The notes under the pieces: generated by a model | Told to the model about the DNA's origin: nothing | Databases searched by the model: none | The model's input: the letters and a program-made list of their open reading frames with translations, nothing else | Position numbers and translations under genes: made by a program | Shown: piece by piece, positions 55,438-60,820 of the stretch | Layout of the letters: the number at the start of each line of letters is the position of its first letter | How positions within the stretch are numbered: the stretch's first letter is position 1 | NCBI GenBank assembly: GCA_024640945.1 | Contig: JAHEEA010000007.1 | Location: 1-60,820 of the forward strand | Reading direction: 5' to 3' | DNA: 60,820 nt | From: Candidatus Methylopumilus sp. | GTDB taxonomy: Bacteria > Pseudomonadota > Gammaproteobacteria > Burkholderiales > Methylophilaceae

Positions 55438-56307
55438 TTAAGGTGCTAGGTTACTTAAGAATTTAGTTGGGTCGACTGATTTACCTTGGAAGCGAATTTC
55501 AAAGTGTAGCTTTACTTTATCAGCACCAGAGCTACCCATTTCAGCAATTTTTTGGCCTTTAACTACTTGTTGGCCTTCTTTAACTAAGATTTTGTTGTTG
55601 TGTGCGTAAACAGATAAGTAGTCTTTATTATGCTTTACGATGACTAAGTTGCCATAGCCGCGAAGGTCGGAGCCATTGTAGATGACCTTGCCGGCACCTG
55701 CTGAGTTGATGTCTTGGCCAAACGCACCTTCAATATCGATACCTTTAGCACTGCCGCCTTCTGTAAAGCCGTTGGTGATTTTCCCTTTAGTTGGCCACGC
55801 CCATTCCGTGATTTCTTCATTGTTACCAAAAGCAATATTTTGAATGTTTGAAGTTTTAGCTGGTGTGCTGGCAGGTGTGACTTTTTGCTCATTCAGCTCT
55901 GTTGAAGCTGGGGCTTGTGCATCGGTATTCAGTGGCTTGATGATAACGTCATCTTCTTGCACCTTTTGTTGAGGCGCTTGGGACTTGGTGGGGGCTTTAG
56001 CATCTTTAAGCTTTAGGGACTGGCCCACGCGGATGACGTAAGGTTGTTCGATTTGGTTAAGCTGAGCGATTTCTTTGTAATCATAACCATGTTCTAAACC
56101 CACGCTGTAAAGCGTGTCACCTTTTTTGACCACATAAAAATCAGGTCGCCAGTCTTTATCTGTAGATTTGTTAGCAGATTTCACAGAGACAGGTTTTTTG
56201 TTACTCACCGCAGCGCTTCGCTCAATGACTGGTGCCCGATTTTGTGTACCAGCACAAGCGGCTAAGATAAGACAAAGTATGGCGGCAAAAAGCTTCTTGG
56301 TGCGCAT
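55438..56307 (-). CDS. nlpD: Murein hydrolase activator lipoprotein NlpD (LysM, degenerate M23)
   Basis: The 289-residue lipoprotein has lipobox LAAC (Cys 18), a LysM domain (about 53-98, VVKKGDTLYSVG) and a C-terminal LytM/M23 domain (about 165-287). The zinc ligands are degenerate: KGIDI replaces the HxxxD histidine and KLHFEIR lacks the first His of HxH. This matches E. coli NlpD, which activates AmiC amidase and is not itself a peptidase. It follows pcm immediately. No rpoS gene follows, unlike the gammaproteobacterial surE-pcm-nlpD-rpoS order. Confidence 0.93.
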   Translation of the reverse strand: MRTKKLFAAILCLILAACAGTQNRAPVIERSAAVSNKKPVSVKSANKSTDKDWRPDFYVVKKGDTLYSVGLEHGYDYKEIAQLNQIEQPYVIRVGQSLKLKDAKAPTKSQAPQQKVQEDDVIIKPLNTDAQAPASTELNEQKVTPASTPAKTSNIQNIAFGNNEEITEWAWPTKGKITNGFTEGGSAKGIDIEGAFGQDINSAGAGKVIYNGSDLRGYGNLVIVKHNKDYLSVYAHNNKILVKEGQQVVKGQKIAEMGSSGADKVKLHFEIRFQGKSVDPTKFLSNLAP

Positions 56308-56982
56308 TTAGTTGGTTCCTCCAAGTAATGGAACAAACTTCACCGGTTCAAGTTTGGTGTGCTTGTACTCGGTTTCATCTAGACGTTCTATTAAATATAG
56401 GATTTGCTCGTTAATGCCGACTGGAATGACCATGCGTCCGCCAATGGCAAGTTGTTGCAACAGATCTTCTGGGACACGACTTGCAGCAGCAGTCACAATG
56501 ATGCCGTCAAATGGGGCTAGCTCTGGAAGCCCCATGGTGCCATCAGCATGCTTGAGTTTGATATTGCGCATACGCAGGTCACGTAGATGGTTGCGTGCGC
56601 GCATCAAGAGTGGACTGATACGTTCAACTGAATAGACTTCTATTGCGACTCTAGATAAGACGGCAGTTTGATAACCGCAGCCAGTGCCAATTTCTAGCAC
56701 CTTTTTTAAATAGTTACCGGCACGTAAAACTTCGGTCATTCTAGCAACGGTGTAAGGCTGTGATATGGTTTGGCCAAAGCCAATTGGCAGTGAAACATCT
56801 TCATATGCGCGAGTGGCAAGGGCTTCATCAATAAAAATATGGCGTGGAATTTCCCCCATGGCGGCTAGCGTGACTTCATCTTTCACGCCTTGCTCACGCA
56901 ATCTCGCCAGCATGCGATCACGTGTGCGTTGCGAGGTCATGCCAATGCCGTTGATGGAGCTACGTATCACTAGGCCATCCAA
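56308..56982 (-). CDS. pcm: Protein-L-isoaspartate O-methyltransferase
   Basis: The 224-residue AdoMet-dependent methyltransferase repairs isoaspartyl residues in aged proteins. The SAM-binding motif [16 protein letters not shown] lies near residue 90, [14 protein letters not shown] near 70 and [10 protein letters not shown]-like motif ([11 protein letters not shown]) near 160. It overlaps surE by 13 bases. Start choice: the frame opens with MDGLVIRSS, with alternative ATG at [10 protein letters not shown] (residue 15). Confidence 0.95.
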   Translation of the reverse strand: MDGLVIRSSINGIGMTSQRTRDRMLARLREQGVKDEVTLAAMGEIPRHIFIDEALATRAYEDVSLPIGFGQTISQPYTVARMTEVLRAGNYLKKVLEIGTGCGYQTAVLSRVAIEVYSVERISPLLMRARNHLRDLRMRNIKLKHADGTMGLPELAPFDGIIVTAAASRVPEDLLQQLAIGGRMVIPVGINEQILYLIERLDETEYKHTKLEPVKFVPLLGGTN

Positions 56983-57710
56983 TTCTTAAGGGTGTCTAGT
57001 TGGTGATAGTTTGTTAAATCCGCTTGCAAAGCGGTAATCGACACCTTGTTATTAGCAACTGCGTAAAAGTCTGTGCCTTCGCCAGCATCTTGTGCGCTAC
57101 CAGCAGGACCTACCCAATATAGCTTATCACCGCGAGGTGACTTAGATTGAATAACAGGTTCTGCCTTATGTCGTTTTCCTAAACGGGTCACGACTTTGCC
57201 TTGAATTTGTTCGTACGGAATATCTGGAACATTGATATTGAGTAGCATAGGTGGCGGCAATGGATTTTTCTGGTAATGCGCAATCATCTCGATGATGACT
57301 TTTGCTGCTGTTTCAAAGTGCGTTGCATTATGTTGGGACATTGATACCGCAAAAGAAGGGATGCCTAATAAGAAGCCTTCCATCGCTGCGGCAACTGTAC
57401 CTGAGTAGATGGTGTCATCGCCCATATTAGCGCCATCGTTAATGCCGGAAATAATCATGTCTGGCAATTGATCTAATAAGCCAGTGACCGCTAAATGTAC
57501 GCAATCTGTTGGTGTGCCGTTTACATAATAAAAGCCATTGTGGGCAACACGTACGCTGAGTGGGCGATCTAATGTAAGTGAGTTGCTGGCACCGCTACGA
57601 TTACGCTCGGGCGCAACAACAACGATATCGGCAATTTTTGAAATGTGCTCCGCCAGTATGTTGAGACCTGGTGCGAAGTAGCCGTCGTCGTTCGAAAGTA
57701 AGATGTACAT
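56970..57710 (-). CDS. surE: 5'/3'-nucleotidase SurE
   Basis: This 246-residue metal-dependent phosphatase dephosphorylates nucleoside monophosphates. The metal-binding LLSNDDGY is at residues 4-11, [11 protein letters not shown] near 34, and [22 protein letters not shown] near 88-109. All are intact. It heads surE-pcm-nlpD, which may be co-transcribed with the upstream purB-wrbA-DUF2069 genes (32-base gap). Confidence 0.97.
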   Translation of the reverse strand: MYILLSNDDGYFAPGLNILAEHISKIADIVVVAPERNRSGASNSLTLDRPLSVRVAHNGFYYVNGTPTDCVHLAVTGLLDQLPDMIISGINDGANMGDDTIYSGTVAAAMEGFLLGIPSFAVSMSQHNATHFETAAKVIIEMIAHYQKNPLPPPMLLNINVPDIPYEQIQGKVVTRLGKRHKAEPVIQSKSPRGDKLYWVGPAGSAQDAGEGTDFYAVANNKVSITALQADLTNYHQLDTLKNWMA

Positions 57711-57742
57711 GTTCGGATTATATCGTTTTCTTAAACTGAATT

Positions 57743-58107
57743 TTAGCTAGCTCTTGTCAGGCGCGCATAAAAAATAGCGAACGTAAAAAATAAGCTGGTA
57801 AGTAATACTTCAATCAGGGCAAAAGTTTGTGATAAACCTTGATCAGCCCAAGCTCTTACAACACCTTCAGTGAAGTAAATTAATATGAACATGCAAGCCC
57901 ATTGGTAGGTGTAGCGTTTGCCATTCAGAATGCCAAATAGTGGCAATAGCAATGGCACAGCTTTTAAGACTAATTTAGAGCCTTCAGGCTTGATCGGTGC
58001 TAACCAACCCTCCCAGATAAGGCTCAGCATAATGAGCGAAATTAGGGTGATTGAAGCGCCGATTCTTAATTGTTGGATACGTTTGATTTGAAGTGTTTGA
58101 TTTTGCA

Positions 58108-58108
<1 letters not shown>
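57743..58108 (-). CDS. DUF2069 membrane protein
   Basis: This 121-residue protein has about four hydrophobic helices and matches the small DUF2069 inner-membrane family, which in many proteobacteria lies next to wrbA. I place the start at ATG 58108 ([13 protein letters not shown]), whose A overlaps the last base of the wrbA stop codon (TAATG); a longer in-frame start would lie inside wrbA. The wrbA-DUF2069 pair suggests a shared membrane-redox role, but no function is known. Confidence 0.85.
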
Positions 58109-60102
<1,994 letters not shown>

Positions 60103-60222
60103 CTAAAGTGTAATTTTACCCTAATCAGGCGTACTCAAAAATCGAGATCATGAAAATTATTCAACAAATCAAAACTAAATGGACTTTTTGCTGACCAAGG
60201 AATACATTCAGCAGATACCGCT

Positions 60223-60534
60223 ATGAATAAATTACTTAAAAATTTAATCTTGTTGATAACAGTTGGCTACTCTTCATCGCTGATGGCGCATGAAGTTGCT
60301 GGTTATTCGACACAAGCTCAGTTTCTTCCTGAGGTGACAGAGCCTTATGTCAGTGTGGCGGACAATATCAAAGCGATGGATACCGATCATGATGGCATCG
60401 TTACGGTGCATGAGATGCGTGTATTTATCGAGTCTAAGCATGGCAAAGGTTATGAGCAGAAGCTTTTCGACGCAATGGAAGCCGCTGCTGGCAATAGAAG
60501 TTGTGGTTCGTCTTTCTCAAAATCTCTCTATTAA
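60223..60534 (+). CDS. Small secreted EF-hand protein
   Basis: The 103-residue protein has a signal peptide (about 1-22, ending LMAHE) and a single canonical EF-hand loop at residues 53-64 (Asp53, Asp55, Asp57, Gly58, Glu64), so it probably binds calcium in the periplasm. The rest has no recognised domain; the C-terminus has a lone Cys in RSCGSS. No clear ribosome-binding site is visible. It lies alone between purB (divergent) and the right acnB. Function unknown. Confidence 0.7.
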   Translation: MNKLLKNLILLITVGYSSSLMAHEVAGYSTQAQFLPEVTEPYVSVADNIKAMDTDHDGIVTVHEMRVFIESKHGKGYEQKLFDAMEAAAGNRSCGSSFSKSLY

Positions 60535-60562
60535 ATCATCTGATTCAATTTAGGCACGTTCA

Positions 60563-60584
60563 TTGCATGGCTATTGTCATGCAA
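60563..60584. other. Inverted repeat between the EF-hand gene and acnB
   Basis: TTGCATG pairs perfectly with CATGCAA across an eight-base loop, 28 bases after the EF-hand stop and 31 bases upstream of the acnB -35 element. There is no T-run, so it is not a typical terminator. It could be a regulator site for acnB. Confidence 0.4.
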
Positions 60585-60614
60585 GTGCGATGACGAGTGC
60601 AGTCAATGCTGACA

Positions 60615-60643
60615 TTGGAAGGCGTGTCAGCGGCCTGTATAAT
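60615..60643 (+). promoter_or_regulatory. acnB: Strong sigma-70-like promoter of the right acnB
   Basis: TTGGAA (60615-60620) and a perfect TATAAT (60638-60643) have the ideal 17-base spacing. The start codon follows 38 bases later. The left acnB has no such element directly upstream because it is inside the prp operon. Confidence 0.75.
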
Positions 60644-60681
60644 TCATCCTAATTTAAGACTTTATAGATTGATATCCTCAA

Positions 60682-60820
60682 ATGCAGAACACATACCATA
60701 CCCACATATCTGAGCGTTCTGGTTTAGGCTTACCGCCATTACCATTGAACGCAGAGCAAGTTGCTGCGCTGGTTGAACTGCTCAAAGTCACGCCTGCGAG
60801 TTCTGCAGATGCGCCTGAGT
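60682..60820 (+). CDS. acnB: Aconitate hydratase B, 5' fragment (right copy; runs off the window)
   Basis: The first 46 codons of a second acnB, starting MQNTYHTHISERSG. From codon 7 on, it is base-for-base identical to the left copy. It has its own promoter and follows an EF-hand gene, so it is expressed separately from the methylcitrate operon and likely serves the citrate-to-isocitrate step. The two N-termini differ at residues 2-4 (QNT against LSA), and the His codon at residue 6 is CAT here and CAC in the left copy. Confidence 0.9.
   Translation, partial: MQNTYHTHISERSGLGLPPLPLNAEQVAALVELLKVTPASSADAPE
60700..60820. repeat. Terminal inverted repeat, right arm (inside acnB)
   Basis: This 121-base stretch is the exact reverse complement of bases 1-121. 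The match stops at 60699, a synonymous T/C difference in the His codon at residue 6, and continues to the window edge, so its true length is unknown. Confidence 0.97.

Noticed and set aside
55438-56307. Active M23 endopeptidase
   Set aside because: The zinc-binding His residues of both motifs are replaced, as in NlpD; an amidase activator is the better call.

Overview
The window looks like a chromosomal segment of a betaproteobacterium, most likely a methylotroph of the family Methylophilaceae (Methylotenera/Methylophilus type). The grounds are gene order and protein character: surE-pcm-nlpD, dapA-bamC, rsxABCDGE-nth, rpoE-rseABC-mucD-lepA-lepB-rnc-era-recO-pdxJ-acpS, a beta-type sdhCDAB-sdhE block, and an AT-leaning codon choice. 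No rRNA or 16S-type marker is present, so the family call is inference. Coding density is very high and no gap exceeds 300 bases once one small lipoprotein gene is counted. I saw no tRNA, rRNA, CRISPR array, prophage or insertion sequence.

Region 1 (1-16.8 kb) is the unusual part: a divergent dicarboxylate/propionyl-CoA island around a GntR/HutC regulator. Leftward it encodes a CitE-like protein, a mesaconyl-CoA hydratase-like MaoC protein, a second CitE-like lyase, PrpB, PrpC, PrpD and the start of AcnB. Rightward it encodes the regulator, a short malic enzyme, SdhCDAB-SdhE, a third CitE-like lyase, an acyl-CoA synthetase and a class I fumarase. Together these can take propionyl-CoA through the methylcitrate cycle to pyruvate and succinate, then through fumarate and malate back to pyruvate. 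The hydratase, lyases and ligase could connect this to mesaconyl-CoA, methylmalyl-CoA or citramalyl-CoA and glyoxylate.

Region 2 (17-25 kb) holds mutS, slyD, roxA, a 57-residue Ala-rich lipoprotein, and the dapA-bamC-MBL operon. Region 3 (25-32 kb) is the Rnf/Rsx electron-transport operon followed by nth and two small genes, then nadB on the other strand. Region 4 (33.6-44.9 kb) is the sigma-E/envelope-stress operon joined to lepA-lepB-rnc-era-recO-pdxJ-acpS-tcdA. Region 5 (44.9-49.5 kb) has a secreted nuclease, an L,D-transpeptidase, a peptide-ABC permease pair, nagZ and a Bax-inhibitor-1 family protein. Region 6 (49.5-55 kb) has tadA, nnrD and a LysR regulator divergent from pirin-yceI-OYE-nitroreductase. 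Region 7 (55-60.8 kb) has a thioredoxin-like protein convergent with purB-wrbA-DUF2069-surE-pcm-nlpD, then an EF-hand protein and the start of a second acnB.

The two ends of the window are the 5' ends of two acnB genes pointing outward. They are identical for exactly 121 bp as an inverted repeat, while their first codons and upstream regions differ. This indicates two nearly identical acnB loci flanking the segment. The exact odd length also suggests the window is a whole assembly contig that stopped where the assembler met the repeat.
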